From contig CM048744.1 of the NCBI GenBank assembly GCA_026315105.1, forward strand, positions 348,401,668-348,465,667: a stretch of DNA of 64,000 nt, given 5' to 3'. This DNA is from Locusta migratoria (taxonomy: Eukaryota; Arthropoda; Insecta; Orthoptera; Acrididae). Every line of letters begins with the position of its first letter. Position 1 is the stretch's first letter. Positions 10,483 to 22,364 of this stretch are shown here, in pieces. The translations under genes were made by a program, and so were the position numbers. The notes beneath the pieces are model-generated. The model saw only the letters and a list, made by a program, of their open reading frames with translations, ran no database searches and was not told the DNA's origin.

Positions 10483-12489
10483 ATAGCTTCCTTACGACAA
10501 AATGTTCACAGTTTCATCCCCTACAGCCTCCCCAAATTTTAAAACGCCATTCTGAAACGCCTTGAATGGCAGGAAATGGGTTCCAATCAAGGTACACCAA
10601 CGTGAAGGCGGAAATGAAAGATAATTGACAGTGACCGTGATACCAGGCATTATGGCGTAAGCGAAATGACAGTATGCGACTTTCTCCACTACCGTTGCAG
10701 CGAACAGTATCATTTAACGCGTGCGGGTCGCATTCCTTACGGGCTAGCCTCTGCGGCGACGGTTTGTTGGTGGTTCGTTGCCAAGGCCACGCAAATCCCA
10801 TGAGTGATCCATACTGAAGCGCGGAGAATTTGAAAGGTGGCCATTATGGCGGTCAAGTTACAAGCTTTTCGTTATAAACCATCTTCCTTTCAGTTACGTG
10901 ACAAATATTTTAACTTGTGAACAAACACCAAAGAGTTCCTGTTTAACTATGTTTTGTACGTATTACAACCACAGATGAATACACCTTATTTCATTAGCAT
11001 GAGTGTGATTCCAAGCAAAGGACTTCGTTGTTCACTTCTCAATTTCTGAAGTAGAATGCATTTACCAGGACATGAAACCTTTTGAGACTCATCAGTATTG
11101 CGAAAAATAAGCAATAGCGAATACTCTTAAAAGAATGTAAATTCAGTGATTTATCTCTTTTCAAAAAGGTAACTATTATTCTTGAAAGGGCTTAATTGAA
11201 GGCCGGGATACCACCCGTCGACGTTGATCCATGACGTCAACAACATGAGCATTGGCGTATACACTCGTAGCTACTATGGCGACAAAAAATCACGAAAAAC
11301 ACCGACAAAAGCACATTCAAACACGCGAAAATTAACGTAAAACCAATGAAATGACACCGAGCAAGTGCGGGTTTGTGGAAATTTTGGACGGGGACATTCT
11401 AAGGGGGGAAAACAACAAAAAGGCAACCGAAAACAGAAAATATATTCTAAGAAACACACGACCGCGAACCATTTCATTTTTGCCACATGAGCACATCACC
11501 GCATGCCTACACACACCACCTGTACACGCGGGCAACTCAAAATTATCTCGCAACGATGACGTCACAACAAGCGGAAGTCATTTGTCAAAGACGATGGGTG
11601 CTATATTGAAAGTCCGTTATATAAACAATCTAAACACGTTCTCGTACGTGTGAAAGGTAATATTAGTCCTTTTGGCTCACCCGGAGACGGGGATACCGCA
11701 CGTCAGCTTTGACTCGTGACATCGCAGCGCGGTAGTTTTGAGGTGCGTGCGTGTTTGTAGAAGGCGTGAGAGATTATATGGTGGTTGAGTTAAAAACGAT
11801 AATTTGTTCACAAACAAAACAGATTAATATTCTGAGTTTTGAAAGAGATCTGTAGTTTCTCTATGATGGTTAGGTGTAGGTTAACCGAGAGATTTTTTTT
11901 TCGTATGTGAGCGTCGAAGGCGCGAATTTTTGGGCTAAGACCTGTGATCGAAGGTACATTCTTTTATCTATAATAACTACAGATTGTCGCTCTTGGGTTT
12001 TTCATAATGTCCTCTTGCCACCTGTACCTTCAAAGAACTTCCTTCGCTTACCTACCACCCATTAAGTTTGTCATAGTTATGCCTTCTACTATTTTCTCCC
12101 TGCTCCAATTGGTTGTTTTCGCGCGCGTCTTAGTAATTCCTAAAAAGTATCTCTACGCTGCGCAAAGAGCAGACCCTTGTTTTTGAACAGTGTTCAAATT
12201 AATAATCCCACTGGCATAAATCAAAATTGGTTATACGTACATAAACTCCAGACACTGTTTCACAAACAACGCAAGCCCTACACGTTAGTTTTACTTTCCC
12301 GTTTAGTTCTTTTCCTGCCCATTGAGTTGTTTTCAGTTGCCTCAATAAAATTATTAACCTACCATTCTTGAGCCAAAATTATTAATTTACATGGCTTCAT
12401 TTCGGAGTATTCATAATACATTTTAGTATTATAATTCATTTACAGATCTGCTTTTAAACAATAAGAAGCACTAATTATGTCATTAAAGG
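10483..12489. other. CpG-rich unannotated interval with a distant direct repeat
   Basis: No protein family is recognised on either strand. Two related ~36-bp segments beginning GGGATACC lie at 11205-11240 and 11690-11726 in direct orientation and bracket about 450 bp rich in CpG and TGACGTCA-like words. This could be the edges of an old element or a duplicated regulatory block. Confidence 0.3.
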
Positions 12490-12660
12490 ATGCACGGCAA
12501 CTGTCGGGTTGCACGGAGGTTGGGAGTCTACGTTAAAATGTAGTGCTCCCTACAATCGGCTGATTCAGTTAGTTCAAGAATAGTTGAAATGCTAGAGCAT
12601 ACCACATCAAATAGGACATGTGATGTTTAAACCAATCTTCGGCTTTGCCGTTCTTTTTAA
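12490..12660 (+). mobile_element. SINE-B fragment (5' truncated)
   Basis: The segment aligns with the 3' part of the SINE at 36226-36545. Shared phrases include GTTAAAATGTAG/GTTAAACTGTAG, CATACCAC, and the end ACCAATCTTCGG/ACCAATCTTCAG. The tRNA-like head is absent. Interval 12661-14043 holds no gene I can recognise. Confidence 0.6.
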
Positions 12661-14043
12661 ACAATTTCCAGTATGTGTAAAACAAAATAATATTAAGTCC
12701 GTCAGCTGTTAATGTATTTTTGTAAGTTTTGTACACGCCGTTCTCATATTTTTTAACGCTGCGGAAAGGATAGCTCTTGTTAAAGCATAGAAAGAAATCT
12801 AAATGAGTATCGTCACATGAGATTGTAATAAGGAGCCGGTAGAAGAAGATGACGGCGAAAGAAACAGTGTGCCATCGACAACAAGGTCATTAGCTGCCTA
12901 GAATAAGGTCGGATTGTAAGTAAATGGGAAGGGACAACGCTATTTTCCTTACTCTATTTATGGAAATTACGAAAACAAGAAAGGGACGGGATTTCAACAG
13001 CCGTTGTTTCCAGTACGAGACCAATTCACGATTAAGATACCAAGGTTCAAAATTTTTCATTTGCAGTTTTCGTGTGGGTTTACATCTATTTATAAATAAA
13101 ATTTCCGTTCGAAAACTGAAGTTGGCGAGCTTTGCAAGAAAATATAACCCAAAACATTTCAAATGCCATGATCATTATTTCGCCTGTCTCAAAGACGTTA
13201 ATATTTAAAAAGCTGTTTCCAGAATACACAAAGCCAATAACACACTGCTCTATCATGCTGAAACAAATTGTACCTCGCTAAGTAAGTGTCGTATTATCAC
13301 GTGCTTTAAACTGACAGCGCATGACTTATCTTTCTCGCGAAAATTATGCTTAGCTTGTTCAAAATACCTCAAATTGCATGTGTTTTACACACATTTGTTA
13401 AGTCACTCCTAAGGACATTGTCTTCCCAGTTTTTCTAATGACATTTATATCATCAAGTAAACGAGATATTTTAGATTATTGAACTATGTAGTACGGCCTT
13501 TCACCATCTCATTGCGAGGAAAGTACAGTAACACTGCATTCATAAATCCTTCTATATTGTGTGATCCTAAAAGAATATTTATGGAGATGCATTGCGCCAG
13601 AGACTTTATTTTTCTATTGAAGTATTCTTTCCAATGCTATGGAAATCACAAATGAACACAACTAAAAATGGCTACGTTATTTCAGGCTTTCAGCGGAATT
13701 ACGTGCGAAATCGCGAAGACCACAATGATAGCTTGTAGGCGGATTATTAGATTAGAAAATTTTAGACTACAACAAAACTAAAACACTGATTACGAAGTTT
13801 GCTTCTCTTAGTTCAGTAAAGTTTTCTATGCTTTACCTTGAAAGTGTCTCAGCGGTGACATGGCATTTTGAGATTATTCTACCTCCCCTCACCCAAATCG
13901 GCTTTCTCGCTCAGCGGCATGAGAAGAGTCTCGGTGCGTCCGTAGCAGCGTTAGGTTGGCAACATATGATCTGTACGAAACAGTACTGAAGTGCGTTTTA
14001 ACCTTTCTTTTAAGAGGCCAATTACTTTTACTGACTGGACATA

Positions 14044-14405
14044 TTTTTACGAAAATGTCATGATTTTCAAGGTTGTGGTTAGGCAGGAACCTAAGAGTAC
14101 AGCTTAAATTGATGCGAGTGAACGAACGAATGGACAAGGGTACATCGACGAATATTATTATTTTTACGAATATGTCACGATTTTCAAGGTTGTGGTTAGG
14201 CAGGAACCTAAGAGTGCAGTTTAAATTGTTGCGAGTGTTATGATTTTTACGAATAGCTCATAATATTAAAGGATGTGGTTAGGGAGGGACCTAAGAGTAC
14301 AGCTTCAACTGATGTGAGCGAATGTTATGATTTTTACGAACATGTCGTGATTGTAACGGATGTGGTTAGGCAGGAATCGAAGAGTACACATTAAATTGTT
14401 GCTTT
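14044..14405. repeat. tandem array, four copies of a ~85-bp unit
   Basis: Units start with TTTTTACGAA at about 14044, 14160, 14243 and 14330. Each carries GTGGTTAGGCAGGAACCTAAGAG or a close variant and an AAATTGTTGCGAG-like end. The first spacing is longer (116 against 83-87) because of extra sequence after unit 1. This looks like a small local satellite. The stretch 14406-15317 has no recognised gene. Confidence 0.85.
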
Positions 14406-15325
14406 CGTTCTACCAAATTATGACATTTAAAAAATCATTTTGGAGATAGTTGTTACGTAAATTGAAATGCGTATGCCTAAGTGTTACATCTGAACAGAAA
14501 GACATTGCATGTGGAGAAGCGTAGTATTATAGTGTGCAATGTTCTACATTCCAATACTGTGATTCGAAAATAAAATCAGAGAAACGTGATATTAATACAT
14601 TAATTTTCACATCTTGTAAGGATTGTGTGCCGCCATTCATCCCAGTATCTACAGCGACTGTTGCCGACACTAGCGCACTACGTCACGTAAGTACATTAGG
14701 CCATGCCGCCGGTCGAAACTTACCACCCAAATCCGGTAACTGAAATCACGGGTTCGAGTTCAATCGTCAGAGGAAATCGTAATTTGTACGTTTATCGTCT
14801 ATGTGACGTGCTATAGGCCTATTGTGTTATGGAGGTAGCTGCAGGTAATGGTGCTACCATTAACGGCGAACGGCGTTAAGTCTGAGGACGGAAGAAAACC
14901 GTACCTTCGGCTCCCCACAGATTTGGAAAGAAATCCGGGTTTTTCTTCTCAATTAAACGAAACGTTCAACTATCAGCAGCGGTTCATCATCTGTACAAAC
15001 TGTCTCCTAACATATAAGTTAGAATTTTGCGCTTCTACCCCTACTCAATACGTTTCATATGTACCATGTGATCTAAAGAACTTGTTACCTTACAAATGGA
15101 CAGGCGATTGGCTGTCCGCGTTACCGTTACCAAGTCCTAAAATATACGCAAGTCAGCTGTTTATGTTGTCAAATGGAAAGGGTGAGCGGAATGACCTCGG
15201 GTGAAAAACCACTTAAGTATATATTGGTGACGGTAGGGAGTGATCATACAAGAGTGTAGAAGGGGAAAAAAAATACGTACGTACAACAATTGTCATCGGT
15301 GGAGCTATATCACGAAGTCAAAAAT

Positions 15326-15797
15326 TAGAGCTACCAGATGTCAGCGCTCAAAAAAGAGGACATTTCTAGAGTTATACAAAAATGAGCATAAGATTATAAT
15401 TTGAAATTTTTAAAGGCTGAGTTACCTTGTATTTTTGCATATGTAATTCATTTATCTGTATTACACGCTAATTACAACCCTAATTATTTCAAATTCTCTG
15501 AAATCGTAAGTTGAGCTCAACGCAGAGGCGACATCAGAAGATGATAATGTAGGAAAAAATATTATACTGTTGGAAAAGAAGTTAAATTTTATAGAGTTTG
15601 CATTTATGAAAATTCGAAAAAGTGTATTTTTGCAATTTTAAATTGAAGTAGTTGTATAAACTTTTAAAAAATAAATAAGTAAAAAATTTTAAAAAATGAG
15701 GACATTTCCCAGTTTCGCTAAAAATCCACCCGGATCATTTTTAGGGTCCAAAAAAAAGAGGACATGTCCGGGTAAAAGAGGACGTCTGGGAACCCTA
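15326..15797. mobile_element. non-autonomous hAT-type element, 8-bp TSD
   Basis: The 472-bp element has imperfect 17-bp terminal inverted repeats, TAGAGCTACCAGATGTC at left and TAGGGTTCCCAGACGTC as the reverse complement of the right end (13 of 17 identical). It is flanked by a perfect 8-bp TSD, TCAAAAAT (15318-15325 and 15798-15805). An 8-bp TSD and TAGGGTT-like ends are classic for hAT elements. There is no transposase frame inside, so it would depend on one supplied elsewhere. Internal AAGAGGACAT repeats lie close to both ends. Confidence 0.85.
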
Positions 15798-15805
15798 TCA
15801 AAAAT

Positions 15806-17271
15806 ACAATCACTCAAGTACAAATTTATGAGAAAAAGATACATCCTTCACAGCTAGCATAATCTTCCTGCGATTTTCTGTCCGTATCAACAGTTCCGAA
15901 CCGACCGGTCACTAGGAATACCCCTAAATATTGTATCTTAGTAACCTCCTGAAGTACATATCGAGTTCATGAGAAAGTCAATATTCAACCTATAGGGTAG
16001 ATCCATGCAGGACTGGCTTCAAATTAAATTGTAAATAATACGGTACAACAACAAAAAAGGTAACTAAAGACATGCAGTCTGTGTATTGTGACTAAACTAT
16101 TACAAAACCGCTATCTTGAGGCTTGGCGTGGAAATCTAACGTCGCCAGATCAAACAGGTGGGTTCTCTCAACAGGCAATAAATCTGTACACTTCGTAATT
16201 ATTTTGCCGTGGCCTTCAGTAAGATGACAGTAACAAGGGACACAGGCTGATCTACAATTATACTTTTAATAAGTTGCAAAGCCAGGAAGATTTCAAACTT
16301 GAAGGGACGTCTTTATAGGTAGTTAAAGTATTACAGTTTTAAACGACGGGCACTTCGAGTGTTGTTTCACATTCTTTTCCTTATATTATAATCACGCACT
16401 TCACTTTTTAGAAAGAGAAAAAACGAACGCTTTCAGCACTGCTCGCAATACGTGGAATATGCTCAACAATGACAAAGCGCGCAAAATATAAAGCACCGAA
16501 AACATAGAATTAACGCTCTCTCATATATATCGACAAGAAAGGTTACAAGACGAAAATACATAAACTGCACTTTGTAGAAATACACAAAGCGCAGCACTAA
16601 GTTTTCTCAAGTAAACTGCAAAAGACAAAACCTCTACCGTGAGTACTAGTTCCGACTACTACCGAAAAAATTTGCGTCGTGTTCGGTAATTTTTTTCCGT
16701 CGCATCTTAGGGGGGACTGAAGTAAATCGAAGAAAACTAAAAGAGGCCAAACATAAAACTTCAGTCTCTAAAAAAAAGAAGGAAAAATCAATTTCATTAT
16801 TTACTGGCAGAAAAAAGAAAAAAATACTCACTGACGAAATCACTGAAAAACAACGCTCCGATGTGAAGTCCAGCCGATGCACGATGACACGTTCTATTGT
16901 AGAATGTAAGCTCGACCCCTTACGGATACGTGTGAAAACGAAAGCACGGTACACCGGAGCGGCGGTTCAGCACAAGATACAAACTGACAGATGGCCAAGC
17001 GACTAGTCCGGCCAGCAAGCGCTGTTCATCTGAACTAGCGTTCCCGCTGCCCCGCTGCTAGTTCCGAAGGTTCCCGCTTGGAGCGCCAGCAGACACGTGG
17101 CTACAGACGGCGTCTTCAGAGGAACGGAAAGTCCGTATCGCTGCCTTCCTTCGGCAGGCAGAAGTATTGCTGTTGCTGGTGTGTTGATTTCATAACACTG
17201 CAATGTTATCGATCAGGAATTGGTTCACAGTGAAGTAGTATTAAATTGTCTAGATGTATATTACGTATAAA
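15806..17271. other. interval without recognised features
   Basis: No protein, SINE or clear element end was found. The part near 16900-17200 is GC- and CpG-richer than its surroundings and has an open minus frame of about 66 codons, which I cannot assign. Confidence 0.3.
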
Positions 17272-18214
17272 TCTATATCTATAAATGTGAGTGTCTGTTC
17301 GGTGTACGTTTATCACGTCTGAACCACAAGACATAAAGAGCTAAACATTTGTACAGTTACTAATGTCTACCCGGGGAAGGCTTTACGCACTGTTTTATGG
17401 CGATCGGATAGCTATTTATCTATATATTAATGTAAATGTTTGATGTACGCTTATCACGTCCGAACAAGACGCAGAGACTTAAATATTTGTACTATTACTA
17501 ATTTATACCAGAGGAACGTTTTAGGCACGGTTTTATAGCGATCTGATAGATATTTACTAATTTGAAGAATATAAGGCGAAATGCGGAACAATAATTATTC
17601 TTTGAAAATTATATTTACTCTTTAAAACTGATTTTATTGGTTGCATTGTTGCTTGAGGGTTGATAATGATGAAAGGGTGGAGTATATTGAGTTAGAAAGT
17701 TATCGGTGTATATAAAATTCTACGTGTGCTTGTGTTAATATTTCGCTATGCATCCAAAACTACAGAACGCAAACGAATGGTCTGTGTGTAATTGTTGTCC
17801 GAAGACTCCCGTTTTACACCATAGCAGTTCCATGCCGATAGCTATAAGGGGGTGGAAGATTGTGGTGATAGAAAGTCGTCAAATTATTTAAAAAATCTTA
17901 TTGAAGGCCAGCGATGACGTTTGTGACTCTATAGCAAGGAGGTTACATACATCGAAACGTGATGCCACAGACCATATCTTTGGTCCATGCGTGCTACAAT
18001 GTCTTCAGCTCTTTCTCTATAAGGATAAGCGTACGATTAAGGAAGCATAAGAATAAATAAACAAAGCAGTAAAAAAGAAATTTCTTTTAATACATATCTT
18101 TAAAAAAATCGATTTGACGTTTCGCGCATTACATCAAGTGATCGATCTGTGATATTATTACAATCATTATTGTTCAATCAACCAACACGCGAGCGGAGTC
18201 GCGGTTTAAGCTAG
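17272..18214 (+). mobile_element. Helitron-like non-autonomous element
   Basis: The left end starts TCTATATCTATAAATG after an A. The right end has a hairpin CGCGA-GCGGAG-TCGCG (18188-18203) followed seven bases later by CTAG (18211-18214). TC at 5' and a GC hairpin before CTRR at 3' are the Helitron hallmarks. The base after CTAG is C rather than the expected T, which weakens the case. The ~140-bp 5' segment is repeated in degenerate form (17272-17418 and 17419-17560, both with GTACG-TTATCACGTC). No Rep/helicase coding sequence is present. Bases 18215-19022 hold nothing further that I recognise. Confidence 0.6.
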
Positions 18215-19022
18215 CCGAGGATAAATATGCTGGTCTGGTCCCTTGCAGTCATAGGAACCCGCTCACTTACCGCAACTGTCAACTTAAACGGAAGAAGTAA
18301 CGTAAACCGCTTAGCTACCGCAAGAGACACTATTTGTAACTATACTAAAACAAGTTGTAAAAATAATGCACAATTACAGAGAAGACAGAAATCAGTAACT
18401 ATTAATAAAGCCATTTATTCACATAAATAGCGCCCTGGTCGGTTTCTAACCTACAGGTTGATCGTCAAACGGCAGTTCATGTTAAGATGCGCATTTGTTG
18501 TTGTTTATATAGATTTTTCACTTTTTATTCCCCTCTGGAGTGAAATTTCCTTTGGGAAGTTGTGCCGTCGAAGATTCCGGGTCATTACGTTGTACTGTTT
18601 GTATTAACTAGTGGCGGGGATTACGCGATTCACTCTCTTTTTATACATGTATATCGTATGTACGCACCACATAAAAACTAAAGCGAGGCGGCTCTTTCGT
18701 TTGTGGTGCGTTACGCGATATACTTACACATATACATAAAAAAAAATAAAAAATGTGAGTCAGATACTCTTCACTACTGTGTGAACTCAAGCACTGCAAC
18801 GTAATGACACGGAATTTTTCGACAGCAGCGCCATCCGATAGAATTTTCACCACCGGAAAGAATTAAAAGTGAAAAACCTGGAAACAACTACTGTGTTTTA
18901 CGAACGTCCATCTGAGGAGAAACTGTCGATTCAAAACCGATGACATTTACAAAAAGGTACCGCCAAACTTTCAGGAAACATTCCATACACACACAAAGAA
19001 AGAAAATATGTTATGTGGACAT

Positions 19023-19879
19023 GTGTCCGGAAACGCTTAATTTCCATGTTAGAGCTCATTTCATTACTTTTCTTCAAATCGCATTAATCATGGAATGGAA
19101 ACACACAGCAACAGAACGTACCAGCGTGACTTCAAACACTTTGTTACAGGAAATGTTCAAAATGTCCTCCGTTAGCGAGGATACATGCATCCACCCTCCG
19201 TCGCATGGAATCTCTGATGCGCTGATGCAGCCCTGGAGAATGGCGTATTATCACAGACGTCCACAATACGAGCACGAAGAGTCTCTACATTTGGTACCGG
19301 GGTTGCGTAGACAAGAACTTTCAAATGGCCCATAAATGAAAGTCAAGAGGGTTGAGGTCAGGAGAGCGTGGAGGCCACGGAATTGGTCCGCCTCTACCAA
19401 TCCATCGGTCACCGAATCTGTTGTTGAGAAGCGTACGAACACGTCGACTGATTATGTGCATGAGGCCCAATCAAGACATCAAATGTGTTCAAATGTTTGT
19501 AAATCTATCGGACCAAACTGCATGGTCATCAGTCCGTAGTTTACAAACTACTTAAACCTAGGTAAACTAACCTAAGGACAACACACACACACCCATGCCC
19601 CAGGGAGGACTCTAACCTCCACGGCGAGCAACCGCGCGCTCCGCAGCGAGACGCTTTAGACCGCTTGGCTACTCCACCGCGGCAATCAAGACGTCACCAA
19701 CAACTCCTGCTCCAACGTTCACAGAAAATCTGTGTTGATGACGTGATTGCACAATTTCGTGCGGATTCTCGTCAGCCCACACATGTTGATCGTGAAAATT
19801 TACAATTTGATCACGTTGGAATGAAGCCTCATCCGTACTAAAATGAGCTCTCACATGGAAATTAAGCGTTTCCGGACAC
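19023..19879 (-). mobile_element. deleted Tc1/mariner-superfamily element with 39-bp inverted repeats
   Basis: Inverted repeats of 39 bp with one mismatch lie at 19023-19061 and 19841-19879 and contain GTGTCCGGAAACGCTTAATT. Between them on the minus strand is the C-terminal half of a DDE transposase: FSTDEASF-like first acidic motif (about 19830), ENPHEIVQSRHQHRFSVN (about 19740), then after a SINE the GGPIPWPPRSPDLNPLDFH segment (about 19400-19330) and the RRRVDACI-like end (about 19200). The DNA-binding N-terminus is missing and stops are frequent. I am confident of the transposase type but not whether these repeats are the original TIRs, because the right one overlaps coding-like sequence. 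Confidence 0.75.
19481..19682 (-). mobile_element. SINE-A subfamily copy inserted in a DDE transposase
   Basis: The copy is in reverse orientation with head GCCGCGGTGGAGTAGCCAAG on the minus strand. It is flanked by a 13-bp TSD with one mismatch (CAATCAAGACATC 19468-19480, CAATCAAGACGTC 19683-19695). A CA microsatellite (near 19582) lies in its body. Confidence 0.93.
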
Positions 19880-20439
19880 TGTAACACCCTGAATATATAC
19901 ATATAAAATTAAAAGTGGCTGATTGCTGTTTTCTTCTCTGGGAGAATCGACCTATATTTTCTGCACATCCACAGTCTAGTTTTCCCCCCCAAAATACCGC
20001 TGTAAAATAGTATTAAGAATCAGTTGTCCCCGCATTTTATACTATGCAGCCGATACCACAGACATGTATGTGGCTTGGCGTGGCTGACACGACTCCCAAC
20101 AGCCAAAATACTTGGCCTCTTTATTTTATGGATCTGCCATTGGGCATACTAACACCTCAGTATACAAAGCAGCTTAAGGATAGAATCCATTAAACAACCA
20201 AGTGAACAGAGCCATTGCCATAAACATACTGGCTCACTAGATATTCGTAATTGTAGAACATTTATTTTAGTTCATGCAGTTAACTGATAACCGTACTGCA
20301 GATTTGTAGTTGATAACATAAGTTAATACCAAATTGTCTTGATTGTACTGTAAATCTAATACCGTATTGGTATCAACTCTGTAAGTACTGTGTTAATACT
20401 ACAAATATTTCCTACACGAAATAAATTTTTTTAACCAAT
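19880..20439. other. interval without recognised features
   Basis: AT-rich sequence between two decayed elements. No protein, SINE or inverted ends were identified on either strand. Confidence 0.4.
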
Positions 20440-22093
20440 AGCGAAAAACAGAACATGCAAGGAAGACATGTTTAAAAGAGTGATGGAAGGAAATAGATGA
20501 ACTAGAAAAGGCAAGAAAATATGAAATCATGTATAGATTAATTGCTTTTGTAATCTCTGAAGCAAAGAAAAGCAGGACAAGTACTGACATGGAAAGAAGT
20601 GGTGTTTCATATACTGGAAGAAGTGTTGGGAAGGGGGCAAGCATAAGTAGTGTGCTTACATTGAGGTCGATCAAAAACCTAACAATATTGAATTGGAAAG
20701 AAGACGAGAGAGTTACCGAAGAGGTCAAAGAATGCTGCATCTTTGAAGGAGAAGTAGAAAAAGCTTTAACAGAGTTGAAGAGTCACAAAGCAAGTGGAGT
20801 TGATGGACCAGCAGTAGAGTTGTTTAAGAGCCTTGGGAGTAATGATGTGCAAGAATTAACTTATGTGTGTAATAAGATATGTGAAAAAGGTGAATGGCCA
20901 GATGACTTTCAGTAGTAATGATACTGATCGAGAAGGAAAGAAATGCCAAGAAATATGAGGATTTTCGGAACATTAGTTTGATTTCTCATGTAGCAAAAGT
21001 TCTGCTAAGGGTGATATATAGGAGACTACATGAAAGGCTGGAAAATATTACAGAAGAGCAGTTTGAATTTAGAAGAGGGAAAGTAAAGAGAGATGCTTGT
21101 GGACTGTTGAGAATTAAAGACGAGAGGTAGACTGAAAGAAGAATAGAAATGTGTACTGTTTTCATTGACACGGAGAAGTCCTTCGATAGAGTACAATGGA
21201 ATACGTTAAAGTACATACTAAGGAAGAACGTAGTCGACCGGAGGGACAGAAGGCTGATTAAGACTCTATACCTGCAACAGAAAATACGAGTACAGATCGG
21301 GTATGACAGAAGAAACACAATAAGTATGGGAGTGAGGCCAGGATTCTGTTGGTTCCAGATATATGGCAAACAGTATTCTGTTTGACATGTATCTGGAACA
21401 CATTATGCAGAAATGTATGAAACAAAATAGAAGTGTACGGATCGGTGGTAGGACAATAGAAGGTATTCGATTTGCAGATGTTTTGGCGTTACTAGCAGAG
21501 AACGAAATAACTGTAATTGAATTGTTAAAGGCTTTCAATAAGACCTGCGAGGAATTTGGAATGAGAATTAATAAGGAAAAGATAAAATGTATGGTTATAA
21601 GTGCAAGGAAAGTAGGAACAACTATATGGCTAGGTCTGTAAGTAATAGAGCAAGTTAGTGCTTTCAGATACCAGGGAAGGATAATTACGGAAGATATGAG
21701 ACGTCGCAAGAAAGTGAAAACCCGCAAAAAATTGCCAAGGAGGCTTTTTAATAAGAATAGGAGGCTTCAATGGTGGTATACGGCCAGGAATCGAGGAAGA
21801 GACAGGCAACATGCTTAATACGAAAAGTGGTACTATATGGTGCTGAAACATGGACACTGAGAATAGTGGACGAAAGAAGATTAGATGCGTTTGAGATTTG
21901 GACTTGGAGGGGGATGGAAGAAATAAGGTGGGTAGACAACGTTAGAAATGAGGTGTTGAGATGACTGGTTGAAGGTGGAGAAATTTTAAAGATAATCAGA
22001 AAGAGGGCCGCGGTGGATTGGCCGAAAGCTTTAAGACGCCTTGCTGCAGAGCGCACTGTTGCTCCCCGTCGGAGATTCGAGTCTTCCCTCGGG

Positions 22094-22127
<34 letters not shown>

Positions 22128-22355
22128 GTCCTTAGGTTAGTTCAAGTAGTTTTAAGTCTAGCGACTGATAATCACAGTAGTTAAATCCCATAGATTTACA
22201 GACATTTGAATTATTTTTCAGAAAGAGGAAATGCATTTCTCTTGGGCACTGAATGAGAAGAGATAGACTGCTGATAGATGCTATGAAGGGAACAGTAAAT
22301 GGAAGAAGGAGAAGAAGGGGACGCAGATGATACCAGATGGATGACAATATAAGGA
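20440..22355 (+). pseudogene. decayed RTE-like LINE reverse transcriptase (second family)
   Basis: This RT-encoding LINE differs in sequence from the 2638-5911 element. Readable blocks in order are HKASGVDGPAVELFKSLG (about 20790), FRNISLISHVAKVLLRVIYR (about 20965), FIDTEKSFDRVQWNTLKYIL (about 21165), a GVRPGF-like block at 21335, and FADV (about 21470) where FADD is expected, so the catalytic pair has lost its second aspartate. LYGAETWTLR (about 21835) and a basic RRRRRGRRRYQMDDN-like end (about 22325) follow. The frame changes repeatedly. A SINE interrupts it at 22007-22217. No endonuclease part remains. Confidence 0.8.
22007..22217 (+). mobile_element. SINE-A subfamily copy with (TG)n, 11-bp TSD
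   Basis: The head starts GCCGCGGTGGATTGGCCGA, with an internal TG microsatellite (about 22096-22124) after the tRNA-like part. A perfect TSD, TCAGAAAGAGG, lies at 21996-22006 and 22218-22228. It splits the decayed RTE-like LINE. Confidence 0.93.
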
Positions 22356-22364
22356 TAGGAGACA

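Noticed and set aside
14044..14405. CRISPR-like array
   Set aside because: Whole units repeat without unique spacers of constant size, and the genome is clearly eukaryotic.
18940..19335. 131-codon open frame on the plus strand
   Set aside because: It is antisense to the DDE transposase remains; the minus strand carries the recognisable SPDLNPLDFH segment.
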